DNA of 64,000 nt from contig JAQTLL010000005.1 in assembly GCA_028714915.1 (NCBI GenBank), positions 124,001-188,000 of the forward strand, in the 5' to 3' direction. The DNA comes from Sulfuricurvum sp. Lineage in GTDB: Bacteria > Campylobacterota > Campylobacteria > Campylobacterales > Sulfurimonadaceae. Of the stretch, positions 35,578-43,077 are shown one piece after another; within the stretch, counting starts at the first letter, position 1, and each line of letters begins with the position of its first letter. Position numbers and translations under genes: made by a program. The notes beneath the pieces were generated by a model, which did no database searches, had not been told where the DNA came from, and saw only the letters and a list, made by a program, of their open reading frames with translations.

Positions 35578-35603
35578 CATATGAACAATATATTGTTCAT
35601 ATG
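35578..35603. promoter_or_regulatory. 26-bp perfect palindrome, probable repressor operator
   Basis: The 26 bases are their own reverse complement, built from CATATGAACAA and its mirror around a central TATATA-like core. An overlapping palindrome GTTCATATGAAC lies at 35575-35586. It sits between the divergent unknown gene (35522) and the CI-like repressor (35664), the position expected for a lysogeny-switch operator. Confidence 0.7.
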
Positions 35604-35637
35604 TTGCATTGTTGCACAATAAAACTAAAATTTTACT

Positions 35638-35643
35638 TATAAT
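35638..35643 (+). promoter_or_regulatory. -10 box of the CI-like repressor gene
   Basis: TATAAT lies 20 bases before the TTG start, about 35 bases downstream of the 26-bp palindrome, so the repressor could control its own promoter. Confidence 0.5.
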
Positions 35644-35663
35644 TAAACAAAACAAGGCTACAT

Positions 35664-36380
35664 TTGACTATTGGTGAAAGAATTAAAAAATTTCGAGAAT
35701 TTCTCAAAATAACTAGCCAAAAAGAGTTCTCAGAAATTCTTGAAATTCCATTTCGGACTATTCAATCCTATGAACAAAACAAAGTATCTATCCCTCACAC
35801 TTTCTTAGTCAAACTCATTGAAAAATTCAATATCTCTACAGATTGGCTTTTAACTGGGCGAGGTAGTATGATTGATGATTTTGCGCAAAATGATATTCCA
35901 AATCAAACAAAGTCATTCTTTTTAGAGGCTATCAAAGTATCTGACTTCAACTTTCAAGAAATTGACTCCGTTTTGTCAAAATATATCCTTTCAAAATACC
36001 TACAACCACTCAAAGAAATTAGAAATTCTCAAGGTATATGGGATCGTCTTTTTTTCAATCGTTTTCAAAATATCGGTTATATGCGAATTTTGACACGAGC
36101 CTTAATTGAAGCAAAAGAAAACTACAAAGATGAAATTTTTACAGTTGAAAATTCAAAAACAATTCTCAGACAAATTGTTAATGACTATGAATTACGTCTC
36201 ACAAAAGACAAAATCAATAATTTAATCAGTGAAAAAACACGTCAAGAATTGCTTTTTTGGATTGATGAAGAACTTAATGATATTACATGCCTCGTTATGC
36301 TCTCAGATCTCGATATTGCCATCACAGCAATCAAAGAAACGTTGGATAAAATTGATCAAATTTCAATCAATCTGAGTTAA
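35664..36380 (+). CDS. CI-like phage repressor with HTH_XRE domain
   Basis: A 238-residue protein with an N-terminal HTH of the phage CI type (TIGERIKKFREFLKITSQKEFS, partly quoted; IPFRTIQSYEQNKVSIP; NISTDWLLTGRG) at residues 2-70. The rest is helical and lacks the S24 peptidase Ser-Lys pair, so RecA-type autocleavage is unlikely. The start codon is TTG with AAGG six bases before it. The coding sequence is strongly AT-rich. It converges on the next gene with a 14-base overlap. Confidence 0.82.
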   Translation: MTIGERIKKFREFLKITSQKEFSEILEIPFRTIQSYEQNKVSIPHTFLVKLIEKFNISTDWLLTGRGSMIDDFAQNDIPNQTKSFFLEAIKVSDFNFQEIDSVLSKYILSKYLQPLKEIRNSQGIWDRLFFNRFQNIGYMRILTRALIEAKENYKDEIFTVENSKTILRQIVNDYELRLTKDKINNLISEKTRQELLFWIDEELNDITCLVMLSDLDIAITAIKETLDKIDQISINLS

Positions 36381-36567
36381 TACTTAGCCGAATCCAATTT
36401 CTAAACTGAGCTTCATTGTAGTTGATTCGGATTTTCCCTGTAATGTATTTTTTTTCTTCATAATTCACTGGTATCAGTCCAGCTTTTCGCCAATGCATCA
36501 AAGTAGAAGCGTGAATTTTCAATAAACTAGCTGCTTTTCTCTCACTGATCATTTTTTCATTTTCCAT
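36367..36567 (-). CDS. Excisionase/MerR-like small DNA-binding protein
   Basis: A 66-residue protein with ISERKAASLLKIHASTLMHWRKAGLIP at residues 7-33 (partly quoted), a MerR/excisionase-type helix-turn-helix, followed by a wing (GKIRINYNEAQF). The 3' end overlaps the repressor gene by 14 bases in convergent orientation. Confidence 0.72.
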   Translation of the reverse strand: MENEKMISERKAASLLKIHASTLMHWRKAGLIPVNYEEKKYITGKIRINYNEAQFRNWIRLSINSD

Positions 36568-36605
36568 AATCTAATTACCTTTGTTTTTGTTTATCTCTAT
36601 ACATT

Positions 36606-36860
36606 TCACATTTTCGCGCTTTCTATCATCGCCGCCATCTTCATAAATTTACCCACAGTAAGCCCATACCGAGCAGCAGCCTGTTCAACTTTTTCAAGTT
36701 CATTATTGGATAAATAGATAGGCACTCTCGTTAGCTTATGATCACCATCTTTTTTTGGCCGCCCTCCCCGCTTTCGATCCGCTTCAGCATACGATTGCAC
36801 ATTAACAGCACCTGTCCTTTTAGCTCTTATCGCTTCTTTTATATTGATTTTCTCAGACAT
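36606..36860 (-). CDS. Ribbon-helix-helix protein downstream of parA (partition or copy control)
   Basis: An 84-residue protein. A basic GGRPKKDGDHKLTRVPIYLS segment leads into a CopG-like ribbon-helix-helix (VPIYLSNNELEKVEQAAARYG, partly quoted, then GKFMKMAAMI). It follows parA by 30 bases, the layout of small centromere-binding partners of short ParA proteins (ParG/Omega type). Repeats sharing AGCGTTATTTATC lie just before it and before parA. Confidence 0.75.
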   Translation of the reverse strand: MSEKINIKEAIRAKRTGAVNVQSYAEADRKRGGRPKKDGDHKLTRVPIYLSNNELEKVEQAAARYGLTVGKFMKMAAMIESAKM

Positions 36861-36886
36861 ATTTATCCCTTTTTTAGCGCTATAAA

Positions 36887-36900
36887 AGCGTTATTTATCA
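36887..36900 (+). repeat. AGCGTTATTTATC repeat upstream of the RHH gene
   Basis: AGCGTTATTTATCA at the parA/RHH junction is repeated at 37478-37490 upstream of parA, and both are preceded by AAAAGCG or TTTTTAGCG stretches. They are candidate operator or centromere sites for the RHH protein. Confidence 0.5.
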
Positions 36901-37451
36901 CTATTAAACAATTCTATAAGGCTTTGATACTGTTGATAAACCGTTCTATAGGCACTTTTTGAGAGAGGTGTCTCAAAATACAGTTGCGTAACCGTCTTGC
37001 CGGTTTCCATACTGTTCTTGAAAATCTTCGAATTACGAAGCTCTAAAAAATAGAGATCTTCAAAAAATGAACTGATCTCGTCTCGGAACGTCTCAAAATC
37101 GCTCTCCTTCTCTGTTTTAGTGATGACGACTATGATGTTAGAATTTACCACAATGATCTCTTCAATCGTCTCAACGGTACGCATTAGTGCGTTATAGTCG
37201 ACAGAGCACGGTACGATCACAGCATTGGAAGCTTTGATAATGTCCAACACACCGCTATCCACAAATCCACCAAAGTCATATACACAATCATCTTGCAATA
37301 TTGGTCTACCTATTCGAGCTTTGTCAGGATAAATCGTTTCAATCACCGAATTGTCATTTGATTGGAGCTCATATCCCAAATCTTTTGCAAGTGAGAATGA
37401 AATAGGTGTTTTTCCGACACCACCTTTTTTATTGATCACTGAAATAATCAT
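36891..37451 (-). CDS. parA: ParA-like partition ATPase
   Basis: A 186-residue P-loop protein with the deviant Walker A KKGGVGKTPISF (8-19) characteristic of ParA/MinD, and a Walker-B-like CVYDFGGF. It is shorter than chromosomal ParA and resembles plasmid ParA without an N-terminal HTH. With the RHH gene it would ensure stable inheritance, which implies an extrachromosomal phase for this element. Confidence 0.83.
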   Translation of the reverse strand: MIISVINKKGGVGKTPISFSLAKDLGYELQSNDNSVIETIYPDKARIGRPILQDDCVYDFGGFVDSGVLDIIKASNAVIVPCSVDYNALMRTVETIEEIIVVNSNIIVVITKTEKESDFETFRDEISSFFEDLYFLELRNSKIFKNSMETGKTVTQLYFETPLSKSAYRTVYQQYQSLIELFNSDK

Positions 37452-37477
37452 CTTTAACCCTTTAAAAGCGTTTTTTT

Positions 37478-37490
37478 AGCGTTATTTATC
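37478..37490 (+). repeat. AGCGTTATTTATC repeat upstream of parA
   Basis: Second copy of the 13-base repeat found at 36887, in the same orientation, immediately upstream of the parA start at 37451. Confidence 0.5.
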
Positions 37491-37531
37491 CATTACTTAG
37501 CACTACATAACCAATAAATATCCGTTATCTA

Positions 37532-37584
37532 TATGCAAATTGCACATTTTTAGTATTGATTCTGACTTTTGTGAAATTTGCATA
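37532..37584. repeat. Inverted repeat TATGCAAATT / AATTTGCATA
   Basis: TATGCAAATT at 37532-37541 is mirrored by AATTTGCATA at 37575-37584, framing the divergent promoter region between parA and the gene at 37626. It could be a binding site for either gene's regulator. Confidence 0.45.
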
Positions 37585-37625
37585 GGAGTAAGTGGAAACA
37601 CTATTTCAATCAAAGGAGTCATAAA

Positions 37626-38159
37626 ATGATTCAGATATCAAATGAACGGATTGACGCACTAGAAAAAATGCTGAAGCTAAGTAAAGATGATCAAACACGG
37701 CATATCAACTATCTAGCAAAATCTCCAATCGAAATTCGTCTTGATTTATTTGAGAAACAAAGGGAAGTTTTTTATCCATTGTCTCAAAAATACAAAGATC
37801 ATATGAGTCCTAGTGATATTTCATATGGAGCGCTTATCTTGGCAATTGGTGTAACACGTGCAATTGAAAAAAAACTTACTCAAAAAAGTTTTGAAACATT
37901 GAGCATAGATGAAATACGTGATCTTTCTTCATCTCGTGCAGTATCATTCAAGCAAAAAACAACAAGAGGATCTCACAAACACGAAAAGCTAATGAGCTAC
38001 TGGGCGATTGTACGTACATTGCGCATCGATCATGGATACAGCTACGAGCGCGTTAGTCTCTATCTTAAGAAAAAACACCGTTTTTCCATTGCACCTTCAA
38101 CCATAATGAAAAAATGGAAAGAAATTGAAACACCAAATACATTGGAGAATGGATTATGA
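37626..38159 (+). CDS. Unknown element protein with C-terminal HTH-like segment
   Basis: A 177-residue protein of no recognised family. The middle has DISYGALILAIGVTRAIEKK. The C-terminal 60 residues (MSYWAIVRTLRIDHGYSYERVSLYL, partly quoted, then APSTIMKKWKEIE) look like a helix-turn-helix that reads DNA. AAAGGAG precedes the ATG at 37626; an upstream ATG at 37578 lacks one. The stop overlaps the next gene by four bases. A replication or regulatory role is possible but unproven. Confidence 0.68.
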   Translation: MIQISNERIDALEKMLKLSKDDQTRHINYLAKSPIEIRLDLFEKQREVFYPLSQKYKDHMSPSDISYGALILAIGVTRAIEKKLTQKSFETLSIDEIRDLSSSRAVSFKQKTTRGSHKHEKLMSYWAIVRTLRIDHGYSYERVSLYLKKKHRFSIAPSTIMKKWKEIETPNTLENGL

Positions 38160-38704
38160 TTAATCGCTATGAACATGTTATTACTTCTGTTGAAAAGCTT
38201 GGCACAAATGAAAAGTTCAAGCTATTTCTAACTTATTTTGAAGGAGGGAAGAAACCTTTATTGCTAGGGATGCATTTGTCATATAATGGTATTTATACAA
38301 CACCATCGGCACAAGTGTCCAATTATTTTCGATCTGTATTAAGAAAATTTGGCAATGAGTTTTTGAGAAAAATTGCGCCTAATGACTATTTTAGTATCGA
38401 AGAGTATACAGTCGAAAAAGTTATATATAAATCACTTTTTTGTAAATTTATTGAAAATGAGAAAGTTTATATTGATGTTGTTGAGGCTCATGCCTTGACT
38501 CAAGCTTGGGATCAGCTCATGAATAAATATGATCTTTCTCGTTTGTTTTGTTCGGGGCAAATCATTATGGCTACTAAAGGACCGAATGGGCTCATTCAAC
38601 GTATGACAGAATCAAATGAGTCAGATCCACAAGAAAACCCTTTCCCTCTCCCGCAGGTTATCAATGATTTTTTAGAAAAAATTGTTGAAACTGAGCGAAT
38701 CTGA
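38156..38704 (+). CDS. Unknown protein coupled to the HTH-like gene
   Basis: A 182-residue soluble protein (INRYEHVITSVEKLGTNEKF..., ending KIVETERI) with no recognised domain or membrane segment. It starts within an ATGA overlap of the previous stop and so is made in fixed ratio with it. AT-rich like its neighbour. Confidence 0.65.
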   Translation: MINRYEHVITSVEKLGTNEKFKLFLTYFEGGKKPLLLGMHLSYNGIYTTPSAQVSNYFRSVLRKFGNEFLRKIAPNDYFSIEEYTVEKVIYKSLFCKFIENEKVYIDVVEAHALTQAWDQLMNKYDLSRLFCSGQIIMATKGPNGLIQRMTESNESDPQENPFPLPQVINDFLEKIVETERI

Positions 38705-39087
38705 CATTTGAAAGTCCATTTGAAAAGCATTTCTTTTAGCATTTTTACAAGCCATTTCGTCAAACTCTCCTAATCCCCTCCACTGGGGATAACAAGCCAT
38801 CTTTTTCTGTAAAATAGAAACCGAGCAATATTAAAACCTCTCGTTACAAAACACTCCAAGTAAAATCGAATGAATTTCCATGTTACAGTTCTCTCGTTTT
38901 TACATTATAAATCTAAAAATCGATGGAGCTCAATATCCTCTACGGAGTATATGTACCACCGTAACCAAAAGAGCCGTGATTGCGCTTTACACGAAAATAA
39001 TAAAGTAGATTGACTTAACATGATGATTTATCATCACTGCCGGACGGCGGCTAAATCCGTTCATAATTTCTTTTGCGAGAAGACCAT
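38705..39087. other. 383-base non-coding gap with two inverted repeats
   Basis: No ORF of note was seen. A hairpin with arms ATCCCC/GGGGAT lies at 38773-38790, and TGATGAT-TT-ATCATCA lies at 39021-39036, close to the second recombinase gene. The latter could be an operator or a recombination core. Confidence 0.5.
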
Positions 39088-40005
39088 ATGCGAGGATCTG
39101 TTTACTACCAATCGGCAGAGCTGATTAAAACTATATTTGTCGAAGGGGCTAAAAAAACAGAGCGTGTTGATAAGACACATCCTCATTACCAATGCATAGC
39201 TTCATATAAGACCGCCAAAGCGTACCGTGACGTCTGGGAAAATTTCTTTCACTATTTGAGGGAACATTGGAAAATCAAAGATCCGATATCGATTACCAGC
39301 GAAATGGTCGCTTCTTATATGGAGTACAAGTCGGAGTATCACGTCAGCAAACAGTATTTAGAGAAGATATCCTCAGCTATTGGTAAATTAGAAATAGCCC
39401 TGAAGCGCCATACCTTGTCTCAATATGGTGAAGCAGGTGACTTTGATTTTTCCGTTCGTCAAAACGTTTTGGATATGTCGCGAGATTTAAAACTGGTTGC
39501 CGATAACTATCATAACCGTACCTATCAACATCCGCATGTATTAATTGCTTCATTAAGCGATCCACTTCATAGACTTGCTGCCACAATACAGTATGAGGGA
39601 GGTGCTCGAATCGAAGGGGTAGGGCTCATCAAACCTGATCAATTGCTTGGCATCCGACTTGATCCGATTACCGGAACCGATAAAGGGGTAATCTTTACCA
39701 AGGAAAAAGGTGGAAAAGAAGGCGATGTTCTGGTGTCAACTACTACCTATAACCGTCTTTTACACCATTTTCAAACTAATAAACGTTTCAAAATCGATCG
39801 CCAAAAATACAGTTATGACATTCGAAGTACTTGTGAGCAAATGGGCATGACCCCTGAGGGATCACATGGACTTAGATGGAATTTTTCGAAGCGGCGTATG
39901 ATGGAATATGCCAAAGCCGGATACACCTACGAGCAGAGCCTGCAAGCGGTTTCGTGGGAGATGAAACATAATCGGGCGAGTATTACGGAACATTATTTAG
40001 GATAA
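39088..40005 (+). CDS. Second, divergent tyrosine recombinase
   Basis: A 305-residue protein. The N-terminal half is a SAM-like core-binding region (YHVSKQYLEKISSAIGKLEIA, partly quoted). The catalytic region has GGARIEGV (Arg, about 174-181), KGGKEGDV with the beta-hairpin Lys, HGLRWNFSK (H-x-x-R) and WEMKHNRASITEHYLG, giving a second His and a Tyr three residues from the end. The spacing is shortened against classical integrases. Codon and base composition differ from the AT-rich genes before it. The TTG at 39073 is an alternative start, but the ATG at 39088 has GAGAAGA before it. Confidence 0.78.
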   Translation: MRGSVYYQSAELIKTIFVEGAKKTERVDKTHPHYQCIASYKTAKAYRDVWENFFHYLREHWKIKDPISITSEMVASYMEYKSEYHVSKQYLEKISSAIGKLEIALKRHTLSQYGEAGDFDFSVRQNVLDMSRDLKLVADNYHNRTYQHPHVLIASLSDPLHRLAATIQYEGGARIEGVGLIKPDQLLGIRLDPITGTDKGVIFTKEKGGKEGDVLVSTTTYNRLLHHFQTNKRFKIDRQKYSYDIRSTCEQMGMTPEGSHGLRWNFSKRRMMEYAKAGYTYEQSLQAVSWEMKHNRASITEHYLG

Positions 40006-40030
40006 TATTTTTTATACTATATACACTTTT

Positions 40031-40375
40031 CTAAGGCTTTGACATAAATTGAAACTGTTTTTTATGGGTTTTCATATTTTCGCCAACAATAAAAAAGCTA
40101 TAGAATATGCCAATATATTTGTAATGGGAACTATTAACTCTATATCCTAGAGAGCCGTCATTATTGCTTATATATCCTTCATCGGTACCCCACTCATTCC
40201 CACAAGAAAATAAAATGCAGTTGTAATATTTGTCCTGCGAGGGAAACCCTTCATCAGAAGATAAATCATGAACTTCAAGTCTTCCAGGATTAGTAAATAA
40301 CATCAATACCGCAAAACCAACTGCCACATACGTGAGTTCCTTTGAATGCAAAATTTCACGAAATTTTTCTTTCAT
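40031..40375 (-). CDS. Small membrane-anchored protein, unknown
   Basis: A 114-residue protein with one N-terminal TM helix (about 13-28: LTYVAVGFAVLMLFTN) and an exported domain containing two cysteines (NCILFSCGNEWG). No family recognised. An AAAAGGTAGAGGC ribosome site precedes it. Confidence 0.6.
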   Translation of the reverse strand: MKEKFREILHSKELTYVAVGFAVLMLFTNPGRLEVHDLSSDEGFPSQDKYYNCILFSCGNEWGTDEGYISNNDGSLGYRVNSSHYKYIGIFYSFFIVGENMKTHKKQFQFMSKP

Positions 40376-40379
40376 GCCT

Positions 40380-40475
40380 CTACCTTTTTGATACTTTATT
40401 TAATTGTTTTTTGAATTCACTAGCATTTCCGTCGATACAGCTGAGTTGTGCCATTTGAAACGTATTCGATGCCAT
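40380..40475 (-). CDS. Possible 31-codon short ORF
   Basis: ATG at 40475 opens a 31-residue frame (MASNTFQMAQ...KVSKR) that fills the gap between the genes at 40375 and 40492 and stops five bases before the downstream ribosome site. The upstream ribosome-binding sequence is weak (GGAA). It may be chance. Confidence 0.25.
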   Translation of the reverse strand: MASNTFQMAQLSCIDGNASEFKKQLNKVSKR

Positions 40476-40491
40476 TTCCACTTTTGGACTA

Positions 40492-41574
40492 CTAATTTTC
40501 ATGAAGAATTTTGAGCGCTTTTAGTAAATCCGGTTCTTTGTGATGACGTTGCAGTCCTGCTTCCATTGCAGTACTGTCTTTCATCCAATTGATTAGATAA
40601 GGATAGAGCACTTGCATCGGATACACAAAGGTGTCATTCGCGATTGCTCCATATACGTCATGTTGTGTTGTTCCTGTATTGGTGTGATAAAAAGATACTT
40701 TTTTTTGACCTTTCCCCTCAAGGGTGACATGGTATCGGACAAGATCGACGGTCATTCCCGGTTTAAGATCGATATTTTTAATACCACCCGTATCTTTGGG
40801 TGAAAAACGCTCAAACAGATCCAACGCAAGACCAACACCGGCTATGGCCAATCCGGCTGTGCCACTTGTTGAATTGGCAAGTTGCACCGATGATCCGGAG
40901 CGCATCAGATCGCTGCCAATTCCGGATGGATTGTTTTTTTGAGCAATCTTAGTAGGAAAACCTGCTTCGCGGTTGATGGAGGTAATGTAGGTTGTTTCAC
41001 CCTTATACTTTACACTTAAATAGCTTTCCAGCTCAAAACCGCTTATACACGTATCGACACCGATCGTTAGCGTCATATCCGGATCCTCGTCTTGTTTTAC
41101 AATGGTTGCCCCTTGACTGAGCAATCCCTTGGTTAAAAACGGCTCGTAGTAGCAGCTTTCAAACCGGTTCACGATATATCCTATTCGTTTATCACCAAAG
41201 ATTTTATTCTCAGGAAAAGAGAGATAATGGTACGTGATAGGCAATCCCTGACTTCTAAACGCCTCTCCGATTCTGTTTAAAGCTATACGCCGTTCACCTA
41301 TAGCCGCAGAAAAACTGTCAGTAGGTACCAAAAATCGGATTAATCCCGCTTTCTCACCATCCTGTACGATATCTGAAGAGACTATCTCTCCTGATTCAAT
41401 AAACTTTTTGGATAAATCATATGTTGTTTTATACCAATCTTCCGGCATCTTCCCTTGTTCATGGACAATTGCGATTCGTTTGCCCATAAAAATAGATTCA
41501 CCGGTATCGGTAGCATTAAGTAGTGAGGTAGTCACCACAAATAGATTAAAAAATAGGATTGATTTTATATTCAT
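40492..41574 (-). CDS. Exported protein with glycine-rich hydrophobic middle, unknown
   Basis: A 360-residue protein with a signal peptide (MNIKSILFFNLFVVTTSLLNA) and a mature soluble domain. A central hydrophobic stretch GTAGLAIAGVGLALDLF near residues 235-251 is flanked by Ser/Gly-rich sequence, in an arrangement reminiscent of TraT-like surface proteins, though no real match is claimed. Four cysteines, including SCYYEPF and DTCISGF. An upstream in-frame ATG at 41619 was rejected because AAGGAAACAA precedes the chosen ATG. Confidence 0.65.
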   Translation of the reverse strand: MNIKSILFFNLFVVTTSLLNATDTGESIFMGKRIAIVHEQGKMPEDWYKTTYDLSKKFIESGEIVSSDIVQDGEKAGLIRFLVPTDSFSAAIGERRIALNRIGEAFRSQGLPITYHYLSFPENKIFGDKRIGYIVNRFESCYYEPFLTKGLLSQGATIVKQDEDPDMTLTIGVDTCISGFELESYLSVKYKGETTYITSINREAGFPTKIAQKNNPSGIGSDLMRSGSSVQLANSTSGTAGLAIAGVGLALDLFERFSPKDTGGIKNIDLKPGMTVDLVRYHVTLEGKGQKKVSFYHTNTGTTQHDVYGAIANDTFVYPMQVLYPYLINWMKDSTAMEAGLQRHHKEPDLLKALKILHEN

Positions 41575-41704
41575 TTGTTTCCTTATATTTAAAATCGATC
41601 GTGAAAATTTTATCTTCACAACTCTTTATACTCACTTAATAGTGATTGTTTAAAACTGATCTATTCCATTAAAATCAACCATCTAATAGTGAGTGGCGGT
41701 TGAT

Positions 41705-41959
41705 ATGTCCAAAGACGAACATCCTGATGTCAAAGCGTACTACGATACACTGACTGAGCATATCAAACAACTCCGTAAAGAACGGGGAATCAGCCAGTTA
41801 AAATTGGCCAATATCCTCGGTCATAACTCCACTTCATTTATTGCTCGTATTGAGCTTCGTCAGAACAAAGCCAACTATAATCTTGCCCATTTGGTCGTAT
41901 TGGCCAAAGAGTGGGGAGTTGATGTTAAAGAGCTCCTTCCCACTTTAGAAAAAATCTAA
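41705..41959 (+). CDS. XRE-family transcriptional regulator
   Basis: An 84-residue protein with an HTH_3 domain: HIKQLRKERGISQLKLANILG, partly quoted, then SFIARIELRQNKANYNLAHLVVLA, partly quoted, and a final acidic tail. It is convergent with the membrane-protein operon and ends four bases inside its last gene. A GTG four codons earlier (41693) is an alternative start. It may repress the neighbouring operon. Confidence 0.8.
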   Translation: MSKDEHPDVKAYYDTLTEHIKQLRKERGISQLKLANILGHNSTSFIARIELRQNKANYNLAHLVVLAKEWGVDVKELLPTLEKI

Positions 41960-42291
41960 CAAAGTCTCCGATTCATCTTCGATTTCTTAATCGCACTTAC
42001 CTTTCTTACCTCACCATGATGGAACCATTCCCATTCGGAACTTTTCTCATCATTACACGCAGTAATCATAAGCAAGATGCTATTACCGCTGTAATCCACA
42101 CCCTTTACGAATACAAAGCTGTGTCCGTGTCTCATAATCGTAATAGTGGGGCATTGTATGCTCGGAACGATCCTCCCATTTTTTACAACATCCTGAGCAA
42201 ACCGCAGTGCTGCTTCTTTTGTCTTGATACCCAAACGCTTACTGAGCCGTTTTTGGGCGTGATGAGTTAGTTTTAGCTGTAATGATTGCAC
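41956..42291 (-). CDS. Small basic protein, last gene of the membrane-protein operon
   Basis: A 111-residue cytoplasmic protein. LTHHAQKRLSKRLGIKTKEAALRFAQDV (partly quoted) followed by MRHGHSFVFV and ILLMITACND resembles the DUF4258-like or RelE-like small beta proteins with an H-x-x-x-R motif; the match is weak. GTG at 42291 has AAAGGAG exactly before it and was chosen over an ATG at 42399 that would overlap the small ORF at 42303-42413. Confidence 0.62.
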   Translation of the reverse strand: MQSLQLKLTHHAQKRLSKRLGIKTKEAALRFAQDVVKNGRIVPSIQCPTITIMRHGHSFVFVKGVDYSGNSILLMITACNDEKSSEWEWFHHGEVRKVSAIKKSKMNRRLC

Positions 42292-42302
42292 TTTGTCTCC
42301 TT

Positions 42303-42413
42303 TTACTGTACGCTCAGTTGACAATAAACACTGAGCAGTAATCCGCCGCCAAATACGATGACATCCAACCCTATAAGCAGAAACGTAATCCGTTTCCAAT
42401 ATCGCTTAATCAT
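42303..42413 (-). CDS. 36-codon small membrane protein
   Basis: ATG at 42413 follows AAAGGATGAAAA and opens a 36-residue frame: MIKRYWKRITFLLIGLDVIV and then FGGGLLLSVYCQLSVQ. A basic start and one hydrophobic helix make it a clear single-pass membrane peptide. Its stop is 11 bases from the GTG of the next gene. It fits the series of tiny membrane proteins in this operon. Confidence 0.62.
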   Translation of the reverse strand: MIKRYWKRITFLLIGLDVIVFGGGLLLSVYCQLSVQ

Positions 42414-42458
42414 TTTTCATCCTTTTATTGTTTGATTTAACTTTTAATTCGTGTCACT

Positions 42459-42644
42459 CTAAAAATAATCCAGCCACCGTTTTACTTTTGGGTCATTACG
42501 ATTCTTAGTAATATATAAGAGCAAACTCCCCAATGCGAATCCGCTCACACTGTTGATCCAATCAATCATTGTATGGGCTCTCAGTGCAAGGATAAACGCC
42601 GGGAGATAGAACCCGACTGTAACAATGAACAAAATTGGATTCAC
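42459..42644 (-). CDS. 61-aa two-helix membrane protein
   Basis: A 61-residue protein with TM segments at about 4-20 and 32-46 and a charged tail (TKNRNDPKVKRWLDYF). No family recognised. It starts three bases after the stop of the upstream gene. Confidence 0.65.
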   Translation of the reverse strand: MNPILFIVTVGFYLPAFILALRAHTMIDWINSVSGFALGSLLLYITKNRNDPKVKRWLDYF

Positions 42645-42647
42645 TTT

Positions 42648-43058
42648 CTAATCCCCGCTGTTGACGTTGTAGACCGGTTTGATTTGTGAAAAAAACATGA
42701 AAGCCAGAAAAACAATCGGAATGATCAATAAGGTGATCGGGATATAAAAGATAATCTGCATCAATGAACCGGCAATGGCAAAGAGTCTTGGCGTTTGATT
42801 GAAATTGTTTTTAATCGTAAGAGTGAGTATTGTTAGCCCGATGAGCATCACGATGATTCCATCAAGCCAGTCTTTATCCTGTGATCCCCATACCCATCCG
42901 AAGTAGAGTACTATATATCCGGACACCATTGCCAAGGTGTGCTCTACGGTAAAGAATTCATACCCTGCATTTTTCTGGGTATAGCGGTTGAACCGATCAA
43001 TGATTTGATAGAGAGCATACAGGGCTATCAGAAATCCTATGAGTTTAAGCATTGTCAT
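42648..43058 (-). CDS. 136-aa multi-pass membrane protein
   Basis: A protein with four hydrophobic segments (starting near residues 3, 43, 68 and 90) and short charged loops. No family recognised. A GGAGACACAATG ribosome site precedes the start. Confidence 0.65.
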   Translation of the reverse strand: MTMLKLIGFLIALYALYQIIDRFNRYTQKNAGYEFFTVEHTLAMVSGYIVLYFGWVWGSQDKDWLDGIIVMLIGLTILTLTIKNNFNQTPRLFAIAGSLMQIIFYIPITLLIIPIVFLAFMFFSQIKPVYNVNSGD

Positions 43059-43077
43059 TGTGTCTCCTTTATTTCGT

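Larger units (their letters stand above)
31315..40005. mobile_element. Integrative element (satellite- or plasmid-like), left end at tRNA-Met fragment
   Basis: From the tRNA junction rightward there is a tyrosine integrase, a leftward operon (unknown high-GC gene, replisome organiser, AlpA-like regulator, HTH partner and AbiEii toxin), a CI-like repressor divergent from it, a MerR/excisionase-like gene, a ribbon-helix-helix/ParA pair, two unknown coupled genes and a second tyrosine recombinase. Base composition varies sharply between neighbouring genes. No capsid, terminase, tail, relaxase or mating-pair genes are seen. The right boundary is not defined: 40005 is only the end of the last recombinase gene, and the element may continue. 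Confidence 0.65.

Noticed and set aside
42292..42399. N-terminal extension of the gene ending at 41956, starting at an ATG at 42399.
   Set aside because: It has no ribosome site and overlaps the 36-codon membrane peptide; GTG at 42291 has an exact AAAGGAG before it.
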